From Bacteroidota bacterium (GTDB lineage: Bacteria; Bacteroidota; Bacteroidia; Bacteroidales; F082), in contig JAHLLA010000001.1 in NCBI GenBank assembly GCA_020444415.1, forward strand, positions 682,001 through 746,000: a stretch of 64,000 nt of DNA, given 5' to 3'. Under the pieces are notes generated by a model that was not told the DNA's origin, ran no database searches, and was given only the letters and a program-made list of their open reading frames with translations. The position numbers and the translations under genes are program-made. Positions 52,052 to 60,196 of this stretch are shown here, in pieces. The stretch's first letter is position 1. Every line of letters begins with the position of its first letter.

Positions 52052-53476
52052 TTACCTTTTCCGCTTATAGCTATGTGTTGCCTGGCCGTAAAACATTTCG
52101 GCGGCTTCCATGATCGTTTCAGAAAGTGTCGGGTGCGGATGAATGGTCAACTCAAGATCCTTCGCTACAGCTCCCATTTCAATGGCCAGTGTGGCTTCCG
52201 GCACTAGGCTACCTGCACCTTTGCCAGCAAAACCTGCTCCCAACAGACGTTCTGTTTCAGGATCGATGATCAATTTTGTGAGTCCAATATTTTCACCCAG
52301 CGTAGTGGCCCTTCCAGAAGCGCTCCAGGGGAATTTAGTTACTACCACTTTCCGTTCTTGTTCTTTTGCTTCCTTTTCAGTAAGTCCAACCCAGGCGAGC
52401 TCAGGTTCAGTGAACACAATACCCGGAATAGCTTTGGGTTCATAGGCCGTTTTTTCGCCCGAGATATGTTCGGCAGCTACCCTGCCTTCATGTGATGCTT
52501 TATGAGCCAGCAAGGGTAGCCCGGCTACATCACCTATAGCATAAATGTGTTTTTTATTGGTTTGCCTGAATTCGTTTACTTTAACAAAATTCCTTTGGTC
52601 GATTTCGATGCCGGCATCAGCCAAGCCAAGATTTTCTGTATTGGGTTTTTCACCAATAGAAACCAGCATTTTGTCAAATGATTCGGTTTTGCTTTTTCCT
52701 TCTTTATCTTCAAAAGTCACTTTGAGTTTTTTTCCAGACTTTTTGACAGATGTTACTTTGGTTTCAAAGCGAATACGATCCATCAGGTCTGGTCTTGATT
52801 TTTTAAAGACGCTTGCTAAGTCCTCGTCCAGTCCGGGCATAATGCCGGATGTTAACTCAATGATCGACACATTGGCACCCAATGCATGAAAAATAACACT
52901 CATCTCCAACCCGATGTAGCCTGCTCCAACCACCAGCAAATCACCTAGCATGTCATTCATTTCCAGGGCCGCTTCGGCGCTTAAAATGCGTTCATGGTCG
53001 AAATCAACACCCGGAAGTGAAGCTGCTCTTGCACCTGTCGCGATTATAGCCTTTTCAAATGCCAGTTCGTATTTGTCTCCTTCGTGCGGTTCAATTGTCA
53101 GGCTTGTGTCATTTTTAAACCTGGCTGTTCCACGCACATAATTTATTTTTCGCGATTTACTCAGTTGCCCCAACCCGCCCGTAAGCTGTTTAACCACCTT
53201 TTGTTTCCATTCGCGTACCTTATTGATGTCAAGGGAAACACTCTTAAAATCCATCCCCCATTCTTTTGCATGATAGGCTTCCTCTTTAACGGATGCTACA
53301 TGCAGCAAGGCTTTTGTAGGAATGCATCCATGGTATAAACAAACACCTCCGGGGTTTTCTTTCGGGTCGATCAATGTAACTTCTTTGCCCAGATCGGCAG
53401 CGTGAAAGGCTGCAGCATATCCGCCTGGTCCTGCTCCGATGATTACAACTTCTGTTTTATCCTGTTTTTTTGTCAT
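52052..53476 (-). CDS. lpdA: Dihydrolipoyl dehydrogenase (E3)
   Basis: The protein has 474 residues. FAD-binding VVIIGAGPGGYAAAFHAADLG, redox-active disulfide in GGVCLYHGCIPTKALL (Tyr-His replaces the usual Asn-x), the NAD motif LLVVGAGYIGLEMS, and the C-terminal catalytic His-Glu region HPHPTLSE. It reoxidises the lipoyl group of aceF and passes electrons to NAD. It is 10 nt downstream of aceF. Confidence 0.93.
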   Translation of the reverse strand: MTKKQDKTEVVIIGAGPGGYAAAFHAADLGKEVTLIDPKENPGGVCLYHGCIPTKALLHVASVKEEAYHAKEWGMDFKSVSLDINKVREWKQKVVKQLTGGLGQLSKSRKINYVRGTARFKNDTSLTIEPHEGDKYELAFEKAIIATGARAASLPGVDFDHERILSAEAALEMNDMLGDLLVVGAGYIGLEMSVIFHALGANVSIIELTSGIMPGLDEDLASVFKKSRPDLMDRIRFETKVTSVKKSGKKLKVTFEDKEGKSKTESFDKMLVSIGEKPNTENLGLADAGIEIDQRNFVKVNEFRQTNKKHIYAIGDVAGLPLLAHKASHEGRVAAEHISGEKTAYEPKAIPGIVFTEPELAWVGLTEKEAKEQERKVVVTKFPWSASGRATTLGENIGLTKLIIDPETERLLGAGFAGKGAGSLVPEATLAIEMGAVAKDLELTIHPHPTLSETIMEAAEMFYGQATHSYKRKR

Positions 53477-53486
53477 GATGCTGATT

Positions 53487-54845
53487 TTAAAACATGGTTA
53501 TTAATGAATTTTCAAGAGCTTCGCATATCCACCTCAAAAAACGGGCAGCTTCGGCGCCATCAATCAAGCGGTGGTCGTATGAAAGCGATAACGGAAGCAT
53601 CATCCGGGGTTTAAATTCTCCGTCAATGAATACAGGTTCGGTACTTGACCTGGAAACACCCAATATCGCCACATTGGGGCGATAGACAATAGGTGTAAAA
53701 CCGGTTCCACCAATACCACCCAGGTTTGAGATAGCAAAATTACCACCCTGCAGATCATCAGGCATAATCTTTTTATTACGTGCTTTTTCGGCCATTTCGC
53801 CCAACTCTATCGATAACTCAGTAATGGTCTTTTTATTCACATCCCTGATCACCGGTACCAACAGTCCGCGTTCTGTATCCACAGCTACTCCCATGTGGAT
53901 ATATTTCTTGTAGATGATCTCTTTATTATTGAAATCGAGCGACGCATTAAATTTCGGGAATTTTTCCAGCGCCATGGCTGTTATCTTTAACAAGATGGCT
54001 GTTACGGTAAGCTTACCCCCTTCTTTCTCAACTACTTTCTCATACTTTTTCCTGAAAGTTTCCAAATCGGTTACATCCGCTTTATCAAACTGGAATACAT
54101 GGGGAATGGTTTGCCAGGAAGCAGTCATATTATCCGCTGTTATTTTCCTGATCTTATCCATCGGCAGACGCTCGATATCACCGTATTTTGAAAAATCAGG
54201 TAACTCATAAGCATCTTGAATGGCAGATTTACCACCCGATTGTTGAATGATGGACTTTGCAAACGCTTTTACATCTTCTGCGGTAATCCTGTTGTAAGGC
54301 CCGGTTCCTTCTACTTTGCTGATTTCGACACCCAGTTCTCGTGCCAACCGACGTATGGAAGGCGCTGCTGCTACTTCTTTCCCACCGGTATGCTTTTCAG
54401 CTGCTTCTTCTTTTTCCTCTACTTCATCATCTTCATTCTCAGGCTTAGCCTTCTCCTCAGCCTTAGCCTTCTCCTTATCTTCATCCTTTTCCTCAACCTT
54501 TTCCTCAACCTTTTCCTCAGCCTCAACCTTAGCCTTATCCTCAGCCTTATCCTCAGCCTCAACCTTATCCTTATCCTCAACCTTCTCCTCTGTCTCTTCA
54601 CCACTATCACCGGTTTCAATCGTCAGTACAACTTGTCCTACCTTTACTTCGTCGCCTTCTTTTACTTTTATTTCTTTAACGGTTCCAGCCCAATCTGTTG
54701 GCAGATCGAAAACCGCCTTGTCACTCTCCATTTCAGCAATGGAATCGTCCTGTGAAACAGTATCACCTACGGATACATGGATGCTCACAACTGTTGCTAC
54801 ATCAATATTGTCGGCTATTTCAGGTAATTTTATTTCTTTTATCAT
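53487..54845 (-). CDS. aceF: Dihydrolipoamide acetyltransferase (E2)
   Basis: I choose the ATG at 54845 because it starts directly with the lipoyl domain (MIKEIKLPEI), giving 452 residues; the upstream ATG at 54884 adds an unrelated stretch. One lipoyl domain with the modified Lys in EMESDKAVFD (Lys43), then an unusual about 78-residue linker of Lys, Glu, Asp, Ala and Val (residues about 79-157), a peripheral-subunit-binding domain (APSIRRLARELGVEISKVEGTG) and a catalytic domain with LSYDHRLIDGAEAARFLR (His, Asp). It transfers acetyl groups to CoA. Cotranscribed with aceE and lpdA. Confidence 0.93.
   Translation of the reverse strand: MIKEIKLPEIADNIDVATVVSIHVSVGDTVSQDDSIAEMESDKAVFDLPTDWAGTVKEIKVKEGDEVKVGQVVLTIETGDSGEETEEKVEDKDKVEAEDKAEDKAKVEAEEKVEEKVEEKDEDKEKAKAEEKAKPENEDDEVEEKEEAAEKHTGGKEVAAAPSIRRLARELGVEISKVEGTGPYNRITAEDVKAFAKSIIQQSGGKSAIQDAYELPDFSKYGDIERLPMDKIRKITADNMTASWQTIPHVFQFDKADVTDLETFRKKYEKVVEKEGGKLTVTAILLKITAMALEKFPKFNASLDFNNKEIIYKKYIHMGVAVDTERGLLVPVIRDVNKKTITELSIELGEMAEKARNKKIMPDDLQGGNFAISNLGGIGGTGFTPIVYRPNVAILGVSRSSTEPVFIDGEFKPRMMLPLSLSYDHRLIDGAEAARFLRWICEALENSLITMF
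54440..54600. repeat. 12-bp-periodic low-complexity repeat coding the aceF linker
   Basis: A degenerate tandem array with a 12-bp period, including two exact CCTCAACCTTTT units and two TTATCCTCAGCC units. On the coding strand it makes four-residue EEKV/EDKA-like units. Such an array is prone to slippage, so its copy number may vary between relatives. Confidence 0.8.
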
Positions 54846-54855
54846 GGTTTCTATT

Positions 54856-57519
54856 TTAAACTTCTGTAGGGTTTGGTTTATCACTCTTTATCTGTAAATC
54901 TTTGGCTGCCTTTACAAGTATTTTCTTATCCAGCTTGTTATGCAGGTACAGACTATGCAGCGTTGTATAGGCAATATGACGATCATTCACTTCAAAATAT
55001 TCGCGCAAGGCTTTGCGGTTATCGCTTCTGCCAAAACCGTCAGTTCCTAAAACGGTGAGCACACCCGGGAACCACCTGCAGACGGTCATTGGAATGGCCT
55101 TTACGTAATCGTGTGCCGCTATGCAAAGCCCTTCATCGCCATCGAAGCAACTTTCGATATAGGTTTGTTTTGTTTTCTTTGATGGATTTAGTCTGTTTGA
55201 ACGATCGGTTTCTCTGGCATCATCATAGAGTGCTTTATAGCTGGTAACACTCCATACATCTGCTTTTACATTATAATCTTTTTCGAGAATCTCTGCTGCT
55301 TTGAGTGTCTCGTTCAACACGGCGCCACTGCCCATCAGATGGACTTTCTCGCCTCTTTGTTTCTTTGTTTTCCGGTATTTATACATCCCTTTCAGGATGC
55401 CTTCTTCAATGCCTTTAACTTTGGGCATGGGAGGCATTAGGTATTTTTCATTCAATACGGTAATGTAATACATCAGGTCTTCCTGGTTAACGAACATACG
55501 TTTCATACCTTCTTTTACAATAACAGCTACTTCGTAGGCAAATGCGGGATCGTATGCTCTCAGACTGGGAATCGACATAGCTATGAGTTGGCTGTGTCCA
55601 TCCTGGTGCTGAAGTCCTTCCCCCGCAAGTGTTGTTCTGCCTGAAGTTCCTCCCACCAAAAAACCACGTGCCCGAGCATCGGCAGCGGCCCAGATAAAAT
55701 CACCAACCCGCTGAAAACCGAACATGGAATAATATATGAAGAATGGGATCATGTTGATTTTATGCGTTGAATAAGATGTTCCTGCCGCCGTAAATGAAGC
55801 CATACATCCTGCTTCGGTAATGCCTTCTTCGAGAATAGCACCGTCTTTTGCTTCTTTATAATAGAGGAAACTGTCTCGATCGACCGGCTCATATATCTGG
55901 CCTTTATGTGCATAAATTCCGAATTGACGGAATAAAGCATCCATACCAAAGGTCCTTGATTCGTCAGGGACAATAGGAACAATGCGTTTCCCCATATTTT
56001 TATCGCGCATCATTTTTCCCATCAGTTGCACAATGGCCATTGTAGTGGCATATTCCCGGTCACCCGAACCTTCCAGTAACTCCTCGAATACTTTGTCATC
56101 AGGCATGGCGATTGGATCGGCTTCCTGATTCCGGAATGGCTGAAAGCCACCGAGTTCCTCCCGTCGTTTCATCAGGTATTTCATCTCTTCACTATCTTCC
56201 GATGGTCTGTAAAATGGCGCTTTACGGGCTTCTTCATCTGACAATGGTATGCCAAAACGACTTCTGAAATGTAATAATTCTTCCTGGTTAAGTTTCTTTT
56301 GCTGGTGGGTTATATTTCTACCTTCACCAGCTTCACCTAATCCGTAGCCTTTAATGGTTTGAGCCAGAATAACCACTGGTGAGCCTTTGTGTGTAATCGC
56401 TTCTTTATAGGCATTGTAAACTTTTACCGGATCATGGCCTCCTCTGCGGAGTTTATGAAGTTGTTCATCCGAATAGTTTTCCACCATCTTTAACAATTCT
56501 TCACTGCGGCCGAAAAAATCTTTCCGAATATAATTACCATCGGTAACAACGTATTTCTGGTATTGTCCGTCGGGGGTTTCTTCCATCACCTTGATCAGTT
56601 CCCCATCTTTGTCTTTTTCGAGCAGCGGGTCCCAATCTTTTCCCCATATCACCTTAATCACCCGCCATCCGGCACCTTTGAAAGCGGCTTCCAGTTCCTG
56701 AATTATTTTACCATTTCCACGAACAGGCCCATCTAGGCGTTGCAGGTTGCAGTTTACCACGAACACCAGGTTGTCCAGCTCTTCACGACTCGCCACTGTA
56801 ATAGCCCCGAGTGATTCGGGTTCGTCCATCTCACCATCACCGGTAAAAGCCCAAACTTTCTGGTTCGAAATTTCTTTTAGCCCGCGATCTTCCAGGTATT
56901 TGTTAAAACGTGCCTGGTAAATAGCGTTTAAAGGTCCCAATCCCATCGAAACGGTTGGAAACTGCCAGTAATCAGGCATCAGCCGTGGGTGGGGATAGGA
57001 AGGTAAACCACCGTCTTTCCTCAGTTCCTGACGGAAATTGATGAGGTCTTGTTCCGATAACCTTCCTTCCAGGAAGGATCGTGCATATATACCGGGCGAA
57101 GCATGACCCTGGAAATAGATCATATCGGCTTCCTGTTCTTCGGTTTCACCACGGAAAAAGTGGTTAAACCCGATTTCCAGCAGTGTGGCGGCTGAAGCAT
57201 AAGTAGAAATATGACCGCCGATACCATCGGATTCTAAATTGGCCCTGACGACCATCGCCATAGCATTCCAACGCACCAGGCTTTTTATTTTTCGTTCAAT
57301 TTCCTGGCTTCCCGGAAACGGTACTTCCGAGGAGGGTGCTATGGAATTAATGTAAGGTGTGTTGCCTGGACAACTGAACCGGATGCCATGTTTCATGGCT
57401 TTGGCCTGCAAACGGCCTAACAAGTCATTGACACGGTCAGCGTCCTCATTTTCAATAATGTATTGGAGCGACTCAAGCCATTCCCTGTTTTCGATCTGAT
57501 AGTACTTTTTTTTATCCAT
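54856..57519 (-). CDS. aceE: Pyruvate dehydrogenase E1, homodimeric
   Basis: The protein has 887 residues, the size of single-chain AceE rather than an alpha/beta heterotetramer. Thiamine diphosphate site in VWAFTGDGEMDEPESLGAITVA and NCNLQRLDGPVRGN, N-terminal LLGRLQAKAMKHGIRFSCPGNTPYINS, and the transketolase-like C-terminal part from about 470. It decarboxylates pyruvate and acetylates the E2 lipoyl group. Single-chain E1 is more typical of Proteobacteria, so origin by transfer is possible. First gene of the operon, 10 nt before aceF; a TTGGCA-type element lies upstream. Confidence 0.94.
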   Translation of the reverse strand: MDKKKYYQIENREWLESLQYIIENEDADRVNDLLGRLQAKAMKHGIRFSCPGNTPYINSIAPSSEVPFPGSQEIERKIKSLVRWNAMAMVVRANLESDGIGGHISTYASAATLLEIGFNHFFRGETEEQEADMIYFQGHASPGIYARSFLEGRLSEQDLINFRQELRKDGGLPSYPHPRLMPDYWQFPTVSMGLGPLNAIYQARFNKYLEDRGLKEISNQKVWAFTGDGEMDEPESLGAITVASREELDNLVFVVNCNLQRLDGPVRGNGKIIQELEAAFKGAGWRVIKVIWGKDWDPLLEKDKDGELIKVMEETPDGQYQKYVVTDGNYIRKDFFGRSEELLKMVENYSDEQLHKLRRGGHDPVKVYNAYKEAITHKGSPVVILAQTIKGYGLGEAGEGRNITHQQKKLNQEELLHFRSRFGIPLSDEEARKAPFYRPSEDSEEMKYLMKRREELGGFQPFRNQEADPIAMPDDKVFEELLEGSGDREYATTMAIVQLMGKMMRDKNMGKRIVPIVPDESRTFGMDALFRQFGIYAHKGQIYEPVDRDSFLYYKEAKDGAILEEGITEAGCMASFTAAGTSYSTHKINMIPFFIYYSMFGFQRVGDFIWAAADARARGFLVGGTSGRTTLAGEGLQHQDGHSQLIAMSIPSLRAYDPAFAYEVAVIVKEGMKRMFVNQEDLMYYITVLNEKYLMPPMPKVKGIEEGILKGMYKYRKTKKQRGEKVHLMGSGAVLNETLKAAEILEKDYNVKADVWSVTSYKALYDDARETDRSNRLNPSKKTKQTYIESCFDGDEGLCIAAHDYVKAIPMTVCRWFPGVLTVLGTDGFGRSDNRKALREYFEVNDRHIAYTTLHSLYLHNKLDKKILVKAAKDLQIKSDKPNPTEV

Positions 57520-57546
57520 TTAAAAACCATTTTCTATATCAGTATG

Positions 57547-57561
57547 TATAAAAACATGCCA
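57547..57561 (-). promoter_or_regulatory. TTGGCA-type element upstream of aceE
   Basis: Minus-strand TGGCATGTTTTTATA, 28 nt before the ATG at 57519. The -24 half is perfect, the -12 half is weak. Confidence 0.35.
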
Positions 57562-57654
57562 ACATATTATTAAAATCTATTATTTCATTGATTCATAGAC
57601 CTTTCAAATATTTTCTACGAATCCTATTATTTTATTTCAGCATTTATTTAAAAA

Positions 57655-57690
57655 ATTGTGTGGCAAAGTTCTACATAATTCAAACACAAT
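57655..57690. promoter_or_regulatory. Inverted repeat ATTGTGT...ACACAAT between aceE and methyltransferase
   Basis: Perfect 7-bp arms (57655-57661 and 57684-57690) with a 22-nt spacer. It lies about 25 nt upstream of one element and 95 nt upstream of the other, so an activator could act on either divergent gene. Confidence 0.4.
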
Positions 57691-57715
57691 CTAAATAAAA
57701 TTGTTGGAAGTATTG

Positions 57716-57730
57716 TGGCATAATTTTTTA
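57716..57730 (+). promoter_or_regulatory. TTGGCA-type element upstream of methyltransferase
   Basis: TGGCATAATTTTTTA, 25 nt before the ATG at 57756. Confidence 0.35.
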
Positions 57731-57755
57731 GTATGGGTGTTAAAAAGATAATTCT

Positions 57756-58559
57756 ATGAAAGATGATGTCAGAAAATATTACAATGAACACATGCGTGAT
57801 GAAGACAAAAGACTGGATTATCATCCTTTTGAGATTCCATTAACTATGCATTTTATACATCAATACCTGAAGCCCGGTGACCATATTTTTGATGTAGCCT
57901 GCGGAACAGGCAGAATTGCTGGTTTATTGTTGTCACAGGGGTTTTATTTGGGATTAAATGACCTGGCAGATGAGAACATCAGTACGGTTAAGGAAAGACT
58001 TGCTGACGACAAGCATGTGCTTTTCATTGAACGGTCGGATGCTCAAAAGAGCCAGGGTTGGCACGAAGGTCCATGGGACAGTATCCTCATACTTGGACCT
58101 TTATACCATCTGATCAACCGTGAAGAACGATTGAAATTACTTTTAACTGCCCGTTCACATCTGAAACCAGGCGGACTCTTATTTTCCTCTTTTATGACGC
58201 GAACCGGTGCTTTAATATATGGTTTAAAAAATAACCCCCATGGTATACTGTATCCTGACGGGGCACGAAAATTATGGGAAACCGGTTTTGACAATCGTTT
58301 TGTGGAAGATACAGAATGGTTTACCAACGCTTATTTTTCCCATCCGGAAGAAGTTAATCCTCTAATTGAAAAAGCAGGTTTAAAACCACTCCATCTTGCC
58401 GGCGCTGAAGGTCCTTTCGGCGAAAGATTTGAACTTTACCACAAGCTCAATCATCAATTACAGAATGAATGGATGAAATTTGTGATCGACTATTGTGAAG
58501 ATCCGCATTTTATAAACCATGCAAAGCACTTGTTAAGTGTAGCACAAAAGCCTGACTAA
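57756..58559 (+). CDS. SAM-dependent methyltransferase
   Basis: The protein has 267 residues. The class I fold has HIFDVACGTGRIAGLL (motif I), YLGLNDLADENI (acidic loop) and LILGPLYHLINREERLK, similar to bacterial S-adenosylmethionine methyltransferases of unknown substrate. It is divergent from aceE, sharing a 236-nt gap, and converges on the OsmC gene. Confidence 0.83.
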   Translation: MKDDVRKYYNEHMRDEDKRLDYHPFEIPLTMHFIHQYLKPGDHIFDVACGTGRIAGLLLSQGFYLGLNDLADENISTVKERLADDKHVLFIERSDAQKSQGWHEGPWDSILILGPLYHLINREERLKLLLTARSHLKPGGLLFSSFMTRTGALIYGLKNNPHGILYPDGARKLWETGFDNRFVEDTEWFTNAYFSHPEEVNPLIEKAGLKPLHLAGAEGPFGERFELYHKLNHQLQNEWMKFVIDYCEDPHFINHAKHLLSVAQKPD

Positions 58560-58560
58560 T

Positions 58561-58584
58561 CCAGTATTGCTATTGGTTTTTTTT
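58561..58584 (+). terminator. Short terminator between methyltransferase and OsmC genes
   Basis: A 6-bp stem (CCAGTA with TATTGG, one wobble) and 4-nt loop followed by eight T residues right after the methyltransferase stop; it runs into the stop of the convergent gene. Confidence 0.45.
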
Positions 58585-59008
58585 AAAGTAATTCGGCTTC
58601 CAGCCCAATATGAACGCCCTGTAATGCACGTCCTACGGGGCAGTTTTCTTTCGCTTCTTTGGCTTTGATATTGAATTTATCAGCACTGATATCGGCGATT
58701 CTGCCCCGGGTTTTTAATAGTATTTCGGTTATTGAAAACGAATCCCCGGTTTTTGCAAGAGTTACCTCTGCATCGGTTTCTATACTTTCCGGTGTTGCGC
58801 CATCCTGATCCAGAGCATGCGAAAGTGCCATCGAGAAGCAACTGGCAAGGGCTGCTCCTATAAGTTCTTCAGGACTTGAATCTTTGCCATCCTCAAATCT
58901 CGAGTGAAAATTGATCCTTCCTTCATACCCGCTTGATGGGAGAGTATATGTACCGCTTCCTTTTGGAAGATTACCTTTCCAAACTGCTTTTGCAAAATGT
59001 TTACTCAT
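58583..59008 (-). CDS. OsmC-family peroxide/organic hydroperoxide resistance protein
   Basis: The protein has 141 residues. GSGTYTLPSSGYEGRINFHSRF, SPEELIGAALASCFSMALSHAL with the peroxidatic Cys in ALASCFS and a second Cys in AKENCPVGRAL match the OsmC (not Ohr) subfamily. It reduces organic hydroperoxides using a dithiol partner. A TTGGCA-type element lies at 59047 upstream. Confidence 0.9.
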   Translation of the reverse strand: MSKHFAKAVWKGNLPKGSGTYTLPSSGYEGRINFHSRFEDGKDSSPEELIGAALASCFSMALSHALDQDGATPESIETDAEVTLAKTGDSFSITEILLKTRGRIADISADKFNIKAKEAKENCPVGRALQGVHIGLEAELL

Positions 59009-59046
59009 GACTGTATTTTTTTATTTGAATCTTTAATTTTCATAGC

Positions 59047-59061
59047 TCTAATTCCATGCCA
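59047..59061 (-). promoter_or_regulatory. TTGGCA-type element upstream of osmC
   Basis: Minus-strand TGGCATGGAATTAGA, 39 nt from the ATG at 59008; the preceding base is T, making TTGGCAT. Confidence 0.35.
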
Positions 59062-59259
59062 AATACATTATCTCACGTTAGGTGCGTCTTGTGAGTTTTA
59101 TATATAGAAATCAGTCACTGTACTGTGTAAATTTTTCTACATTATAAAATATCATATTAATAGCAATTTTTATAAATGGACTTGTGTTATACATTTACAA
59201 TAAGTCACTTATGATATTTAAACTTTTTCTTTTAAAATAAGAATCTGCTTTTCATTTTA

Positions 59260-59274
59260 TGGCAGGATTATTTC
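59260..59274 (+). promoter_or_regulatory. TTGGCA-type element upstream of the SDR gene
   Basis: TGGCAGGATTATTTC, 37 nt before the ATG at 59311; -12 part reads TTTC. Confidence 0.35.
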
Positions 59275-59310
59275 TGTATTCTTTTTATAAACCAGATAAA
59301 AAAATACAAA

Positions 59311-60069
59311 ATGAAAAGACTAGAAAACAAAGTTGCAGTGATCACCGGCGGCGCGGGAGCCATTGGTAAAGCAACAGCAGAAAAATTCCTGAAAGAAGGT
59401 GCCAAAGTGATGTTGGTAGATTTGAAGGAAGAAGACTTAAAAAATGCAGTAAATGAGTTAGGAACCACTTGCGCAGATTATGCAGTTGCGGATGTAACCG
59501 ATGCCGCAGATGTGAAAAGCTACGCTGAAAAAGCTAAAAATTTATATGGACAGGTGGATATCTTCTTTAACAACGCAGGTATTGAAGGTGTGGTGAAGCC
59601 TATTACAGATTATCCCATTGAAGAATTTGATAAACTGATTGGTGTGAATGTCCGTGGCGTATGGCTTGGCCTTAAATACATGATTCCGCTCATGCGAGAA
59701 GGTGGAAGTATCATCATTTCCTCTTCAGTTGCAGGTTTAAGCGGCACACCCAATGTAAGCGCTTATGTTGCCAGTAAGCATGCGGTTATTGGGATTATGC
59801 GCTCAGTAGCTCTGGAAGTTGCCGGAAATAACATCCGTGTAAATACCATCAATCCGTCTCCCGTGGACAATCGAATGATGCGTTCCCTGGAAAAAGGATT
59901 CAGCCCTGACGAAGCCGAACAGGCAAAATCGCAATTTGAGCAAATGATACCCCTGGGCAGGTATGCAAAAAATGAAGATATTGCTGACCTGGTTACCTTT
60001 CTTGCCAGCGATGAAAGCCGTTTTATTACGGGCACAATCAACCCTATTGATGGAGGTATGACTGCTTAA
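59311..60069 (+). CDS. Short-chain dehydrogenase/reductase (SDR)
   Basis: The protein has 252 residues. Cofactor motif ITGGAGAIGKATAE, an Asp at the end of the second strand (VMLVDLKEED) that favours NAD, NNAG in FFNNAGIEG, the catalytic Ser in ISSSVAG and YVASK (Tyr/Lys), and C-terminal GTINPIDGG. It oxidises or reduces an alcohol/ketone; substrate unknown. A strong terminator follows. Confidence 0.9.
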   Translation: MKRLENKVAVITGGAGAIGKATAEKFLKEGAKVMLVDLKEEDLKNAVNELGTTCADYAVADVTDAADVKSYAEKAKNLYGQVDIFFNNAGIEGVVKPITDYPIEEFDKLIGVNVRGVWLGLKYMIPLMREGGSIIISSSVAGLSGTPNVSAYVASKHAVIGIMRSVALEVAGNNIRVNTINPSPVDNRMMRSLEKGFSPDEAEQAKSQFEQMIPLGRYAKNEDIADLVTFLASDESRFITGTINPIDGGMTA

Positions 60070-60103
60070 AAATAGTTGACTGAAAATGCCGGACCGTATA
60101 AAT

Positions 60104-60156
60104 AACAAAGGCTGATTAATGACCATTTGATTGTTATTAATCAGCCTTTGTTTGCT
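60104..60156. terminator. Strong bidirectional terminator between SDR and flavoprotein genes
   Basis: A perfect 17-bp stem (60104-60120 with 60136-60152, arm AACAAAGGCTGATTAAT) with a 15-nt loop between convergent genes. Confidence 0.85.
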
Positions 60157-60196
60157 GCTCTGTTTTAAGCTTAAGTTGTATATCTATGCCGCTATT

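Larger units (their letters stand above)
59009..59310. other. Divergent promoter region, osmC to SDR
   Basis: No gene in these 302 nt. It holds -24-like elements for both divergent genes (59047, minus; 59260, plus). Confidence 0.5.

Noticed and set aside
54216-54897. Long forward frames of about 180-190 codons within aceF
   Set aside because: They arise as reverse-complement artefacts of the Lys/Glu/Asp-rich linker and give implausible Leu/Ser-rich sequences.
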